Below, one piece after another: positions 20,682 to 29,882 of a stretch of 32,477 nucleotides of DNA. The stretch spans positions 1 through 32,477 of the forward strand of contig JAUNHC010000054.1 in assembly GCA_030524175.1 (NCBI GenBank), written 5' to 3'. How positions within the stretch are numbered: position 1 is the stretch's first letter; every line of letters starts with the position of its first letter. The translations under genes and the position numbers were made by a program. The notes under the pieces were generated by a model. That model did no database searches. It had not been told where the DNA came from and saw only the letters and a list, made by a program, of their open reading frames with translations. The DNA comes from Eubacteriales bacterium. GTDB lineage: Bacteria > Bacillota > Clostridia > Lachnospirales > Lachnospiraceae.

Positions 20682-20910
20682 GTCACTCCCTTCGCGGGAG
20701 TGTGGATTGAAATATAGTAACGCGACAGCATATCCAGAACGAATTAGTCACTCCCTTCGCGGGAGTGTGGATTGAAATTGGCAAGCACGACCATACACAA
20801 TTTTTGTTTTTTGTCACTCCCTTCGCGGGAGTGTGGATTGAAATGAACTCGATAACCCATACCCAGGGATTCGCCTCCGTCACTCCCTTCGCGGCAGTGT
20901 GTAAATAAAT
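20682..20910 (+). CRISPR. Short type I-C CRISPR array: 4 repeats, 3 spacers
   Basis: Repeats of 32 nt at 20682-20713, 20747-20778 and 20813-20844 are identical: they start GTCACTCCC, have a CACTCCC/GGGAGTG hairpin around TTCGC, and end TGTGGATTGAAAT, the I-C 5' handle type. The fourth, 20879-20910, is degenerate (GGG to GGC, and GTAAATAAAT at its end) and marks the trailer end. Spacers are 33, 34 and 34 nt (20714-20746, 20779-20812, 20845-20878). By eye none matches the inovirus or any other part of this window. Orientation is fixed by the leader and degenerate repeat. Confidence 0.97.
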
Positions 20911-20939
20911 TAAAACTAAAAATAAAAGGGGATAAAACA

Positions 20940-21938
20940 ATGAGACATATAACATTAAAAAACACAGATCTTAATTTAAGTAATCTTTGCTTCGGTACTG
21001 CGGGATTTGGGGAAAAACTGAACAGGGATGAGGCTTTTGAAATACTTGATGCTTTTGTCCGCCAGGGTGGTAATTTTATTGATACAGCCAATGTCTACTG
21101 CCGTTGGATCCCTGGTTTAGGCAACTGTAGTGAGAAAATGTTGGGCGAGTGGCTGAAAAGCCGCAGTGCTTATAAAGAAGTAACAATAGCAACAAAAGGC
21201 GGCCATTATCATGTTGATTCTGAAGAGAAATCATCAAGGGTAAATGAGCAGGACATCCGATTGGATCTGGAGGATAGTCTGAATTCTCTGGGGCTGGAAG
21301 TTATTGATTTTTACTGGCTTCACAGGGATGATGCGACGCGGCCGATAGAAGAGATCATAGATATTTTGGAAAAGCTTAAGTCAGAAGGGAAAATACGTTA
21401 TTATGGTCTGTCAAATTACAGTGTCAGCCGTCTAAAAGAAGGGAAAAAGTATCTGGAATCTAAAGGTCTTGAGGGTCCATATGCAGTGTCTAACCAATGG
21501 AGCCTGGCGACGATCAACCCCGGAAAAAACACGAATCCGGATCCCACATTAGTAGAATTTTCAGAAGAGGAATTTCAATGGCATGAACACACAGGCGTGC
21601 CAATGATCCCATTTTCATCAACAGCAATGGGATTTTTTGAGAAATTAAAAAAAGCCGGGGTTAAGGTTAAGAATGGTGAGTTGATTTCCAGAGGTGATAT
21701 GGTTGAGATTCCACATGCAATATTAGAGGCTTATTTGAATGAAAAAAACCTGCATACCTATGAAGTTCTCCTTAAGCTTCAAAAAGAAACCGGTCATAGT
21801 CTGCAGGCACTTTCTGCAGCATATTTCCTGAGTCAGCCATTTCAGGTTATTCCCATTGGAAGCGCCAGAAACCTACATCAGCTTGCAGGTTTTTTTGAGG
21901 CAAGTGAAATTCAGCTTCCGGCAGAAAGTTTTCAGTAA
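20940..21938 (+). CDS. Aldo/keto reductase
   Basis: A 332-aa AKR-superfamily oxidoreductase (TIM barrel, NAD(P)H). The catalytic tetrad is visible as Asp and Tyr in FIDTANVY (residues about 47-54), Lys in ATKGGHYH and His in YWLHRDDA. RYYGLSNYS and the C-terminal IPIGSARNLHQL match the cofactor-binding region. Its substrate cannot be told; the form resembles YhdN/MocA-like general reductases. AAGGGG lies before the ATG. The start is only 29 nt after the decayed CRISPR repeat, so its promoter may lie in or before the array. Confidence 0.93.
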   Translation: MRHITLKNTDLNLSNLCFGTAGFGEKLNRDEAFEILDAFVRQGGNFIDTANVYCRWIPGLGNCSEKMLGEWLKSRSAYKEVTIATKGGHYHVDSEEKSSRVNEQDIRLDLEDSLNSLGLEVIDFYWLHRDDATRPIEEIIDILEKLKSEGKIRYYGLSNYSVSRLKEGKKYLESKGLEGPYAVSNQWSLATINPGKNTNPDPTLVEFSEEEFQWHEHTGVPMIPFSSTAMGFFEKLKKAGVKVKNGELISRGDMVEIPHAILEAYLNEKNLHTYEVLLKLQKETGHSLQALSAAYFLSQPFQVIPIGSARNLHQLAGFFEASEIQLPAESFQ

Positions 21939-21974
21939 ATACTACGGCAGGACAACACCTGATGTCTGGGATTT

Positions 21975-22700
21975 TTAAATAAAAGTGCAGACGACAGAAT
22001 ATATTACAGGACCCAACAGTGCAGGGAGCATATTACCGGGACGAAATTTTTTGCCAAAAGCAATGTTAATGCCAACGCAGAAAATTAAGGCAGAGCCTAT
22101 AAAAGAGATATCATGTATCAACGATGAGTTCATGATATTTCCAAATACTTTTGCGAAACAAGTGATTGCTCCCTGGTAAAAAAACAAAGGCAGAGCTGAG
22201 AACAGGACACCTTTGCCCAGCGTTGACGCAAAAATGAGGACAATGACAAAATCCAGGACTGCTTTGGCAGTGAGGGTAGAATAATCGCCGGTAAGACCGT
22301 CTTCAATGGCGCCCACAATGGCCATTGCACCGATACATATTACCAAGGTGGAAGTGACAAATCCTTCTACAAACATAGAATCTTCTTCGGCGTGAAGCTT
22401 TTGTTTAAGGAAATCGCCCACATGTTCAAGCCGGCTTTCTATAGAGAGCAGTTCCCCGGCCAGGCTGCCAAGGACGAGGGAAAAGATCAGCAAAAGGGTG
22501 CCCTGGGTTGTTAATTCACCATTTTCAATTACAAGCATTTTTTGAAGTACCCCTGCAGCGCCGATAAAAATTGTTGCAACCCCACAAGCGTGCATCAGTA
22601 TTTGGCGGCAGTTTTCCGGAATCTCTTTTTTCAATGTGATCCCAAGGAGACTTCCGGCTGCCACAGCCCCTGTATTGATGATAGTTCCCAGACCAAACAT
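21975..22700 (-). CDS. DUF554 (YdfK-like) membrane protein
   Basis: 241 aa with about six to seven membrane helices. It begins MFGLGTIINTGAVAAGSLLG, has ESRLEHVGDFLK near residue 87 and ends with hydrophobic PALLGPVIYSVVCTFI; this is the DUF554 family pattern. Function is not established; transport is sometimes assumed. GGAGGG lies 6 nt before the ATG. Convergent with the aldo/keto reductase gene, 36 nt between stops, with no clear terminator. Confidence 0.88.
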   Translation of the reverse strand: MFGLGTIINTGAVAAGSLLGITLKKEIPENCRQILMHACGVATIFIGAAGVLQKMLVIENGELTTQGTLLLIFSLVLGSLAGELLSIESRLEHVGDFLKQKLHAEEDSMFVEGFVTSTLVICIGAMAIVGAIEDGLTGDYSTLTAKAVLDFVIVLIFASTLGKGVLFSALPLFFYQGAITCFAKVFGNIMNSSLIHDISFIGSALIFCVGINIAFGKKFRPGNMLPALLGPVIYSVVCTFI

Positions 22701-22795
22701 AGTCTACCCTCCGAAATTTATTTCATTAACCCATTATCGTTCTATTATAACGTGTTAACAGGGGAAAGTAAATTCGAAAATCTCAGCCTGAAAAG

Positions 22796-22963
22796 AAGGA
22801 GGGCCGGACCCTTAAGAGTCCGGCGAGTATGAAAAAGAAAAAGTATGATCTATGTCAAAAAGCCTTTGCTTTATTTGTCTATAAATATAACGTGAAATTG
22901 TGATGGAATTGTGTGCAGGAATTGAAAAAATGGTGATGAATTTCTAAAAAACTTATAAACAAA
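22796..22963 (+). repeat. Roughly 165-nt conserved intergenic block, copy 2 (upstream of the AGCS symporter)
   Basis: AAGGAGG (22796-22802), hairpin GCCGGAC/GTCCGGC (22803-22809, 22818-22824) with CTTAAG in the loop, then GAGTATGAAAAAGAAAAAG and the same downstream tract as copy 1. It is followed by about 190 bp up to the symporter start, with no gene seen in them; AAGCGG/CCGCTT (about 23112-23135) is a weak hairpin near the symporter ribosome site. Confidence 0.65.
22829..22903 (+). CDS. 24-aa small ORF in the conserved block, copy 2
   Basis: It reads MKKKKYDLCQKAFALFVYKY plus four residues, the same length as copy 1 and identical at MKKKK and KAFALF. The Shine-Dalgarno site is separated from the ATG by a hairpin. 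Coding status is uncertain. Confidence 0.35.
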   Translation: MKKKKYDLCQKAFALFVYKYNVKL

Positions 22964-23153
22964 GCATTTTTTGCAATAAATGTATCAGTTTATCCTATAT
23001 ACTGCTTGAAAAAATTCACATATAATGAACAAAGATGATGAAAAAGCTGTGTATTATATGAAAAGAATTATCGGGGAAACCAGGTAGCATGTACATATAA
23101 TGCATGGAGTAAGCGGCTGGTGAGAATCCGCTTTTATCAGGGGAGGAGTTTTT

Positions 23154-24698
23154 ATGGAGTCTGTTTTTGAAGCTGTAAACAGTGTATTTAGTTTTATTGG
23201 ACCATTATCTGATTTTTTGTGGGATTTTCCAACCAACATAGAGTGGTACAGGAATATACCGCTGCTGGGGAACTTTTCATTTGCCATAATCCTTTTACTT
23301 GGCTCAGGTATTTTTTTCAGTTTCAAGCTTGGGTTTATGCAAGTGACACATTTTAAGAAAGGAATTCATGTTCTCACTGAAGAACGTGCGGTGGAAACGG
23401 GTATTTCCCCCTTGGCAGCATTTTTCTTAAGTTCTGCCATGCGGGTAGGCCCAGGCAATATTATTGGTGTGACAGGAGCTATAGCTGTGGGCGGTCCCGG
23501 TGCTCTTTTCTGGATGTGGATATCGGCATTTTTCGGCATGGCAGTGGCTTATATGGAAGGTGTACTGGCACAGATTTTTAAGGAGAAAAAGGAAGATGAG
23601 TTTGTAGGAGGACTTCCTTTTTATGGAAGAAAACTCCTTGGAAACAAAGTGTGGATAGGTATTTTCTTATCCATATTGTATATCCTTTATGCATTATGTT
23701 GTCTGCCTGCACAGGGATTTAATGTGGTTTCTTCTGTGGGGCGTATGGCTGAAATTGTTACAGGAACAAGTATTGTTTCGAATTCTGTTTTCTATTATGT
23801 GGTAGGTGCGCTGATCATAATTTTGACAGCAGTCATAGCCTTCGGCGGTATTCGTAAAGTAACAAAATGGACAGATAAAATGGTCCCTGTGATGGCAGTT
23901 TTGTACATTGCTGTGGTATTTATCCTTATCATCCTGAACTTAGGGCGGATCCCCTACTTTTTCCAGACTGTGTTCGGGGGTGCTTTTAAACCGGAGGCGT
24001 TCTTCGGCGGTGTATTTGGAACTGTTTTGGCACAGGGGGTTAAGAGAGGGCTTATGTCAAATGAGGCTGGTCAAGGTACCATTACCATGTCGGCCGCTGC
24101 TGCAGATGCAAAACATCCCTGTGAGCAAGGTATGATCGCATCCATAGGTGTTTTCCTTGATACGATTGTCATTTGTACCTTAACAGGCTTTGTGGTTGTC
24201 ATGGCACATTGCTGGACAGGAGCTGAGTCAGAAGCCTGGGCAGCACTTGACAAGCTGCCGAAATTTACGGAATCCATTGCAGTGCTTACCCCGGGGACGG
24301 CCTTTAATGCAGTGATGACTTTCCTGGTTACATTATGCTTTTGCTTGTTTGCGTTCACCTGTCTTTTAGGTATGATAAGCTTCTCAGAAATCGCTGCTAA
24401 CCGTATTCGTAAAGACAGATTGTGCATTAATATTGTACGCTGTATTGCACTGTTCGTGGCTGCATTCGGAATCCTCTGTAATATCGCGGGCCTTGAATTA
24501 GGAAACCTTTGGGCGTTTTCCGATTTGGGAAATATCCTAATTGTTTTCTTCAATGTTCCTATTGTATATGTAGGTGCAAAGTATGTATTCCGTGCCACCC
24601 GCCATTACAAAAAGAATGACGGAACGCCCTTTACCTCAAAGATAATCGGGCGCAGCGATTGCCAATTCTGGGACGAACGGGCAAAGAAAATGAAATAG
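23154..24698 (+). CDS. Sodium:alanine/glycine symporter (AGCS family)
   Basis: A 514-aa transporter with about eleven membrane helices that imports a small neutral amino acid with Na+. The family signature is clear: SSAMRVGPGNIIGVTGAIAV near residue 92, WMWISAFFGMAVAYMEGVLA, GVKRGLMSNEAGQGT near 300, and the C-terminal NIAGLELGNLWAFSDLGN. The substrate is alanine or glycine by family. GGAGG lies 9 nt before the ATG. It is preceded by the conserved 165-nt block. Confidence 0.92.
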   Translation: MESVFEAVNSVFSFIGPLSDFLWDFPTNIEWYRNIPLLGNFSFAIILLLGSGIFFSFKLGFMQVTHFKKGIHVLTEERAVETGISPLAAFFLSSAMRVGPGNIIGVTGAIAVGGPGALFWMWISAFFGMAVAYMEGVLAQIFKEKKEDEFVGGLPFYGRKLLGNKVWIGIFLSILYILYALCCLPAQGFNVVSSVGRMAEIVTGTSIVSNSVFYYVVGALIIILTAVIAFGGIRKVTKWTDKMVPVMAVLYIAVVFILIILNLGRIPYFFQTVFGGAFKPEAFFGGVFGTVLAQGVKRGLMSNEAGQGTITMSAAAADAKHPCEQGMIASIGVFLDTIVICTLTGFVVVMAHCWTGAESEAWAALDKLPKFTESIAVLTPGTAFNAVMTFLVTLCFCLFAFTCLLGMISFSEIAANRIRKDRLCINIVRCIALFVAAFGILCNIAGLELGNLWAFSDLGNILIVFFNVPIVYVGAKYVFRATRHYKKNDGTPFTSKIIGRSDCQFWDERAKKMK

Positions 24699-24761
24699 AA
24701 TATGTATCTTCAGATTGTGCTGATGGTTTCTCTTAAAGGCAGCTCTGAAGATACAGTTGAC

Positions 24762-24799
24762 AAACGCCTATGCTGCAGATTCAACCAGCATAGGCGTTT
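24762..24799 (+). terminator. Hairpin terminator after the symporter gene
   Basis: A 14-bp perfect stem (AAACGCCTATGCTG 24762-24775, CAGCATAGGCGTTT 24786-24799), 10-nt loop. The T run is short, but the symmetric A/T flanks suit an intrinsic terminator. Confidence 0.65.
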
Positions 24800-24874
24800 A
24801 TGTATGGAAAATATTTGGTATTTTGAGGAAAAAGGAGTATAATAGCCCTTGAAGTTTTTTGAGGAAGATTGGTG

Positions 24875-26236
24875 ATGAGAGTGAAAGAGAGCAGTATAGA
24901 AACAAAGCAATATCTTTTCAGTAATAAGGATTTAAGACGTTTGATCATACCATTATTTATCGAACAGTTTTTGGCCATATTTGTGGGGCTGGCAGATTCT
25001 ATCATGGTTGCGTCTGTGGGGGAGACAGCCGTTTCCGCAGTTTCTCTGATAGATACCATAATGATACTTTTGATCAACATTTTCACAGCCCTAGCAACCG
25101 GCGGAGCCATTGTGGCAGGACAGGCACTGGGACGCAGAAAGCAGGAGGAGGGATGCGAAGCAGTAGAACAGACACTGCTTTTTTCCACAGTATTTTCCTT
25201 TGTGATCATGGTTCTTGTCTATGTGGGGAAATGGTTTATTTTACATGTGGTATTCGGACAGATTGAGCCGGAGGTCATGAGTAACTGCAATATATATCTT
25301 CTGATAGTTACAGCTTCAATTCCCTTTCTTGCAATCTACAATTCCGGGGCAGCTATGTACCGGGCCATGGGAGATTCCAAAACCCCAATGGTCATGTCCC
25401 TTGCCATGAATGGGATGAATCTGTTGGGAAATGCCATTCTTTTGTACGGCCTGGGATTTGGTGTGGAAGGCGCAGCAATCCCTACCATGTTGTCCCGTGT
25501 TTTTGCAGGAATCTGGATGCTTTTCCGTATCCGCGACAAAAGCAAAACTCTTCATGTGCGCACCCTTTTAGGTATCCGTCTGAAATGGAAAGTACTTAAG
25601 AAGATTCTTCATCTGGGCATCCCGTACAGTCTGGAGAACAGCATGTTCCAACTTGGAAAAATACTTGTATTAAGCCTGGTTTCAGGCTTTGGGACAGCTT
25701 CCATTGCCGCCAACGCCGTGGCCAACAGTGTGTGCAGCTTTGCCATTCTTGGAGGAATGTCCATGGGGTATGCCCTTTCGGCAGTCAGCGCTCAATGTGT
25801 AGGCGCAGGAGATTACGGACAAGTCCGTTACTACACGAAAAAGCTGCTGAAATTCTCCTACGGCGGTGTTGTTCTTATGAATCTTATCATTATATTAACC
25901 CTGTCCTTTATTATACATATTTACAATTTATCCCCTGAAACAGGTGAAATGGCAAGGCGGATCATTACCTATCATGCAGTCTGTGCTGTACTGATCTGGC
26001 CTCCTGCATTTACCCTGCCTAATACACTGCGTGCAGCTAACGATGTAGGCTTCTGCATGTGGCTTTCCATTGCATCCATGTGGATTTTCCGCATCGGCTT
26101 CAGCTTTATACTGGCAAAAAATGCAGGGCTTGGCGTGTTCGGTGTATGGATAGCTATGACTATCGACTGGCTAGTCAGGGCAATCTTCTTTATTATCCGT
26201 TACAGAGGAACAAAATGGGAGTTTAAAAAAGCGTGA
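24875..26236 (+). CDS. MATE-family multidrug/metabolite exporter
   Basis: A 453-aa exporter with twelve predicted helices in two related halves, exporting drugs or metabolites against Na+ or H+. Typical motifs are LIIPLFIEQFLAIFVGLADS (helix 1), ATGGAIVAGQALGRRKQEEG near 88 and the second-half counterpart SMGYALSAVSAQCVGAGDYG near 295. I chose the ATG at 24875 (GAGGAAG 7 nt upstream) rather than the TTG two codons earlier. Substrate unknown. Confidence 0.92.
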   Translation: MRVKESSIETKQYLFSNKDLRRLIIPLFIEQFLAIFVGLADSIMVASVGETAVSAVSLIDTIMILLINIFTALATGGAIVAGQALGRRKQEEGCEAVEQTLLFSTVFSFVIMVLVYVGKWFILHVVFGQIEPEVMSNCNIYLLIVTASIPFLAIYNSGAAMYRAMGDSKTPMVMSLAMNGMNLLGNAILLYGLGFGVEGAAIPTMLSRVFAGIWMLFRIRDKSKTLHVRTLLGIRLKWKVLKKILHLGIPYSLENSMFQLGKILVLSLVSGFGTASIAANAVANSVCSFAILGGMSMGYALSAVSAQCVGAGDYGQVRYYTKKLLKFSYGGVVLMNLIIILTLSFIIHIYNLSPETGEMARRIITYHAVCAVLIWPPAFTLPNTLRAANDVGFCMWLSIASMWIFRIGFSFILAKNAGLGVFGVWIAMTIDWLVRAIFFIIRYRGTKWEFKKA

Positions 26237-26417
26237 CATGCCCCCGGAGATACGGCAATTTACGTCAGAAACTTATTTTATAAGGTGATAACGACAGAAA
26301 CCTTTTGTTGAGATTAAGCTGAGAATAAACAGAAAGAAGTAAACTTTTCATTGAATGTACAGCTGCCGTTTGTGAAACACTACCTATAAAACAGCTATTA
26401 CTGCCTGAAATTTTTCG

Positions 26418-26446
26418 TTGTAAAACTTTTCGCTCTCCCTTATAAT
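26418..26446 (+). promoter_or_regulatory. Promoter of guaA
   Basis: TTGTAA (26418-26423), 17-nt spacer, TATAAT (26441-26446), leaving a 5' leader of about 40 nt. Too short for a riboswitch; no purine riboswitch core is visible in the gap 26237-26493. Confidence 0.75.
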
Positions 26447-26493
26447 GGAGTGCAGAAAAAAATAATTGGACAAACACATAGAGGAGGAAAACG

Positions 26494-28038
26494 ATGAAAA
26501 GAGAAACAGTCGTTGTGCTGGACTTCGGCGGACAATATAATCAGTTGATCGCACGCCGTGTCAGAGAATGTAATGTATATTGTGAAATCTACTCCTATAA
26601 AACCAGCATTGAAAAAATCAAAGAAATCCAGCCTAAAGGTATCATCTTCACAGGCGGTCCCAACAGCTGCTACGAGGCACAATCCCCCACTTACGCCAGA
26701 GAAATATTCGAACTTGGCATTCCCATACTTGGTATCTGCTATGGATCCCAGCTCATGATGCATCTTCTGGGCGGAAAGGTAGAGAAGGCCCCTGTGCGTG
26801 AGTACGGAAAAATTCAAGTGAATGTAAATACCAGTTCCAAAATGTTCACTGATGTTTCCGAAAAAACTATCTGCTGGATGAGCCACAACGACTACATTTC
26901 CAAGGAAGCTCCCGGTTTCACTGTAAACGCATGGACAGACGACTGTCCTGTGGCAGCAGCCGAAAACCCGGACAAAAAACTGTACGCAATACAGTTCCAC
27001 CCGGAAGTCCTCCACACCCAGGAAGGCAAAAAAATGCTTTCTAATTTTGTATATAATGTATGCGGCTGTGCAGGAGATTGGAAGATGGATTCCTTTGTGG
27101 AAGAGTCCATTAAATCTATCCGCGAAAAAGTAGGAAATGGCAAAGTCCTTTGTGCTTTGTCCGGCGGCGTAGATTCCTCCGTGGCAGCAGTGCTGCTTTC
27201 AAAAGCCGTAGGAAACCAGCTGACATGCGTATTTGTAGACCATGGTCTTCTCCGTAAAAACGAAGGGGACGAGGTTGAAGCCGTATTCGGTCCCGACGGT
27301 ATTTATAACCTGAATTTTATCCGCGTAAATGCCCAGGAACGTTTTTATACCAAACTAAAAGGAGCAGAAGAACCAGAACAGAAGCGAAAGATAATCGGTG
27401 AAGAATTTATCCGTGTCTTTGAAGAAGAAGCTAAGAAAATCGGTGCAGTAGACTTCCTGGTTCAGGGAACCATTTACCCCGATGTGGTAGAGAGCGGTGT
27501 CGGCGGCGAGTCCACTGTTATTAAATCCCACCATAATGTAGGCGGCCTGCCCGACTGCGTCGACTTTAAAGAAATCATCGAACCACTGCGCGATTTGTTT
27601 AAAGACGAAGTCCGCCAGGCTGGTCTTGAACTGGGAATCCCGGACTATCTCGTCTTCCGCCAGCCTTTCCCCGGCCCTGGTCTGGGAATCCGTATCATAG
27701 GTGAAATAACTGCTGAAAAAGTGCAAATGGTCCAGGAAGCAGATGCAATCTGGCGTGAAGAAATTGCAAAAGCAGGCTGGGACAAGAACGTGAACCAGTA
27801 TTTCGCTGCTCTGACAAACATGAGATCAGTGGGAGTTATGGGGGATGAGAGGACGTATGATTATGCAGTGGCGCTGAGAGCTGTCACCACAACCGACTTT
27901 ATGACCGCTGAGAGCGCAGAACTGCCTTGGGAAATTATCGGCAAGGCTACCAGCAGGATTGTGAATGAAGTGAAACATGTGAACAGAGTGTTTTATGACT
28001 GCACGGGGAAACCGCCGGCTACGATTGAGTTTGAGTAA
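26494..28038 (+). CDS. guaA: GMP synthase (glutamine-hydrolysing)
   Basis: A 514-aa enzyme that converts XMP to GMP with ATP and glutamine in purine biosynthesis. The N-terminal class I amidotransferase has the nucleophile Cys in [11 protein letters not shown] (about residue 82) and the His-Glu pair in QFHPEVLHT (about 168). The ATP-pyrophosphatase loop [11 protein letters not shown] is near 223, and the C-terminal dimerisation domain carries [13 protein letters not shown] and ends KPPATIEFE. All key residues are present and the length is typical. GGAGG lies upstream of the ATG. Confidence 0.98.
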   Translation: MKRETVVVLDFGGQYNQLIARRVRECNVYCEIYSYKTSIEKIKEIQPKGIIFTGGPNSCYEAQSPTYAREIFELGIPILGICYGSQLMMHLLGGKVEKAPVREYGKIQVNVNTSSKMFTDVSEKTICWMSHNDYISKEAPGFTVNAWTDDCPVAAAENPDKKLYAIQFHPEVLHTQEGKKMLSNFVYNVCGCAGDWKMDSFVEESIKSIREKVGNGKVLCALSGGVDSSVAAVLLSKAVGNQLTCVFVDHGLLRKNEGDEVEAVFGPDGIYNLNFIRVNAQERFYTKLKGAEEPEQKRKIIGEEFIRVFEEEAKKIGAVDFLVQGTIYPDVVESGVGGESTVIKSHHNVGGLPDCVDFKEIIEPLRDLFKDEVRQAGLELGIPDYLVFRQPFPGPGLGIRIIGEITAEKVQMVQEADAIWREEIAKAGWDKNVNQYFAALTNMRSVGVMGDERTYDYAVALRAVTTTDFMTAESAELPWEIIGKATSRIVNEVKHVNRVFYDCTGKPPATIEFE

Positions 28039-28066
28039 TACAAATTTGATACAGATTATTTTATGT

Positions 28067-28093
28067 GACAGGTGGTCTATACGATTGCCTGTC
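28067..28093 (+). terminator. Probable terminator after guaA
   Basis: GACAGG (28067-28072) pairs with CCTGTC (28088-28093) around a 15-nt loop, followed at a short distance by T-rich sequence. A moderate candidate. Confidence 0.4.
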
Positions 28094-28312
28094 GTATTCA
28101 CATTATCTTTATTTTTATTTAAAGGACAAAATTTTGTTGCCAATGTTAGAATATATTCGCCGAATTGATGAAACAAAGATTTTTTTTGATGTTTCCTTGG
28201 ATTAAAGATGAGATGCAAGAAAAATATATTATAAAAGTGACACAAAGAAGCTACTTTTGTAAAGGAATATATGTTGCCATAAAACATTGAATACAAAGAT
28301 TTGAATGGGGAA

Positions 28313-28800
28313 ATCAAAAGTAAAGTCAGGGAAACCCAGTACCGAGCTATGGTTAAAGTGAATGGTAAAATAATTCAATTGTATTGGGATTATGGAAAAG
28401 AGATGAATGAACAGGTGCGGTATGGAAATACATATATTGATTCTTTGGCTAAGTAATTAAGTTGGATTGACAAAATATAAAAGGATTTTCGGCAAGAAAT
28501 TTTAGATATATGAAAATATTTGCAAAAAAATAACTGAGTTGAACTTTTTGCAGATGGTGTCTGCAAAATTGACATGGTCACATAATTTTGTTCTTTTGAT
28601 AAAATTGCATAGTGTAGATGAGATCTAATGATATGGCAAAAAGCGATTGAAAATGCATGGTTAGTGGATGTGCTTGAACTTCAAATTGCAGGATGGCTTA
28701 TGAATAGGCAGAATAATTTTAATAAAGTGTAAAATTTTGAACAGAGATTTCCGAAAGCACAGAGCGAGCTGGCAATTCAGGCAATAGAAGATTCGTTATA
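28313..28800 (+). pseudogene. Degraded DUF1016/YhcG-type nuclease gene
   Basis: Pieces of one protein are spread over all three frames. From 28313: IKSKVRETQYRAMVKVNGK and IIQLYWDYGKEMNEQVRYGN. After a stop and frameshift: KGFSARNFRYMKIFAKK. Then LQMVSAKLTWSHNFVLLIK, AIENAWLVDVLELQIAGW and NFEQRFPKAQSELAIQAIED. In order these follow the N-terminal DUF1016 domain of YhcG proteins (LYW-IG, GFS-RNL, LPWSHN, PQSDLA blocks). The C-terminal PD-(D/E)XK nuclease domain is missing. Several frameshifts and stops make it non-functional. 28094-28312 holds no gene that I can recognise. Confidence 0.8.
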
Positions 28801-28806
28801 ATGCAT

Positions 28807-29193
28807 GTGTTGCTGAGGCAGAATGTACTACTATATGAGATTAGTGAGTTTATACGGAGCTACAGTGAGGCTGCTAATAATGTTTGGCAACAGATGTATG
28901 TAGCCACATGATTTTTTTGGAAGGTATTCTGTTTGGAAAGATCTGTTTCCTAATGTATTTTACAAAGAGTGTACAAAGATAAGTTCTTGGAGACCATAAA
29001 TGACATTAAACTTATATCATTTTTCCTTAATAATAGTGAACTCGATGTGGTAAAATTAGGTGTAAGTGCTTGGGATTATGAGGAGTAATTGGAAAGGGAT
29101 TTATACAAGATATAAAGATGTGCTAATGTAAAGAAAAAAGATAGGACGAAAATAAGTTTACATACTATGAAGATGTTGGAAAGGATGAAATAG
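28807..29193 (+). pseudogene. Decayed ORF overlapping the 229-aa gene
   Basis: A single frame from 28807 to the stop at 29191-29193 reads like a protein over 128 codons (for example LLYEISEFIRSYSEAANNV, then FLETINDIKLISFFLNN and SELDVVKLGVSAWDYEE) but has four internal stops (codons 35, 49, 94, 103). Its last stop overlaps the GTG start of the next gene (TAGTG), suggesting that the two were once translationally coupled. I recognise no family. Confidence 0.4.
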
Positions 29194-29882
29194 TGGAACT
29201 GATTACAAATTTTGAAAGGTTAAGCCAAAAAGTTTTAGAGAAATATAATGAAAATAGTTGTATTACGATGGGAATATTAATTGCAGATTACCGACAGAGT
29301 GAAGCAAGAGAGTACATGTTAAACTATTTGAATCGTTTTGATGAACTTTCAGGAAAATATATTGATTTTTATTTACCTGGTTATTATATGTATTCAAAGG
29401 ATTCAAAAGATGAATGGGAGAAACGAGATCATTTTAATATATGTATTAGTAGACATTGTTCTTCGAAAAATCCAGTTTATCTAGATAGAATAGATTCCCC
29501 ATATTACTTTGATGATTATTTGTTTGAAGATTTTTTAAGGGAATTTGAGAAAAAAACAGGGATAAAATATACGTATAATCCAATGCTTATTTTAGTGGAA
29601 GTAAAAAAGGAAAATTATAGAGGAATGTTGCAGTTTCAAAATAAAATGGTAATAGAACTGGATGATAACACTCCACGAGGAATTCGAAGAAGTGGAATAT
29701 TATTTGAAGCTATATTTGATATTGCTAAAAGAGAAGTGAATCTTGATAGATATGGAAACGCTTTGAGAATGAGGTTTATGAAAGGAAACATTGTGCAAAA
29801 GATTGCAAGTACGTTAGACGGAAACATTATTGTAGCAATAGAAGAGACTGTGGAAGGTATTATGGCATATAGAATAAAGTAG
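29193..29882 (+). CDS. Hypothetical 229-aa protein of unknown function
   Basis: 229 aa from a GTG at 29193 with GGAAAGGA about 8 nt upstream. It is AT-rich and soluble, with alternating helix and strand; notable stretches are DELSGKYIDFYLPGYYMYSK, DSPYYFDDYLFEDFLREFEK and NPMLILVEVKK. No membrane helix, signal peptide or nucleotide-binding loop is seen, and no family is recognised. It is the only intact ORF in a decayed accessory region that includes nuclease, XRE and KilA-N remnants, so a defence or toxin-type role is possible but is inference only. Confidence 0.65.
   Translation: MELITNFERLSQKVLEKYNENSCITMGILIADYRQSEAREYMLNYLNRFDELSGKYIDFYLPGYYMYSKDSKDEWEKRDHFNICISRHCSSKNPVYLDRIDSPYYFDDYLFEDFLREFEKKTGIKYTYNPMLILVEVKKENYRGMLQFQNKMVIELDDNTPRGIRRSGILFEAIFDIAKREVNLDRYGNALRMRFMKGNIVQKIASTLDGNIIVAIEETVEGIMAYRIK

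Noticed and set aside
20714-20878. Self-targeting of the inovirus by a CRISPR spacer
   Set aside because: By-eye comparison of all three spacers on both strands showed no match in the prophage or elsewhere in the window.
20683-21091. Minus-strand frames of 90 and 115 codons across the CRISPR array
   Set aside because: Their repeated HTPAKGVT and NPHSREGSD motifs are translated CRISPR repeats.
26237-26493. Purine riboswitch upstream of guaA
   Set aside because: No conserved purine riboswitch core is visible and the promoter lies only about 40 nt before the gene.
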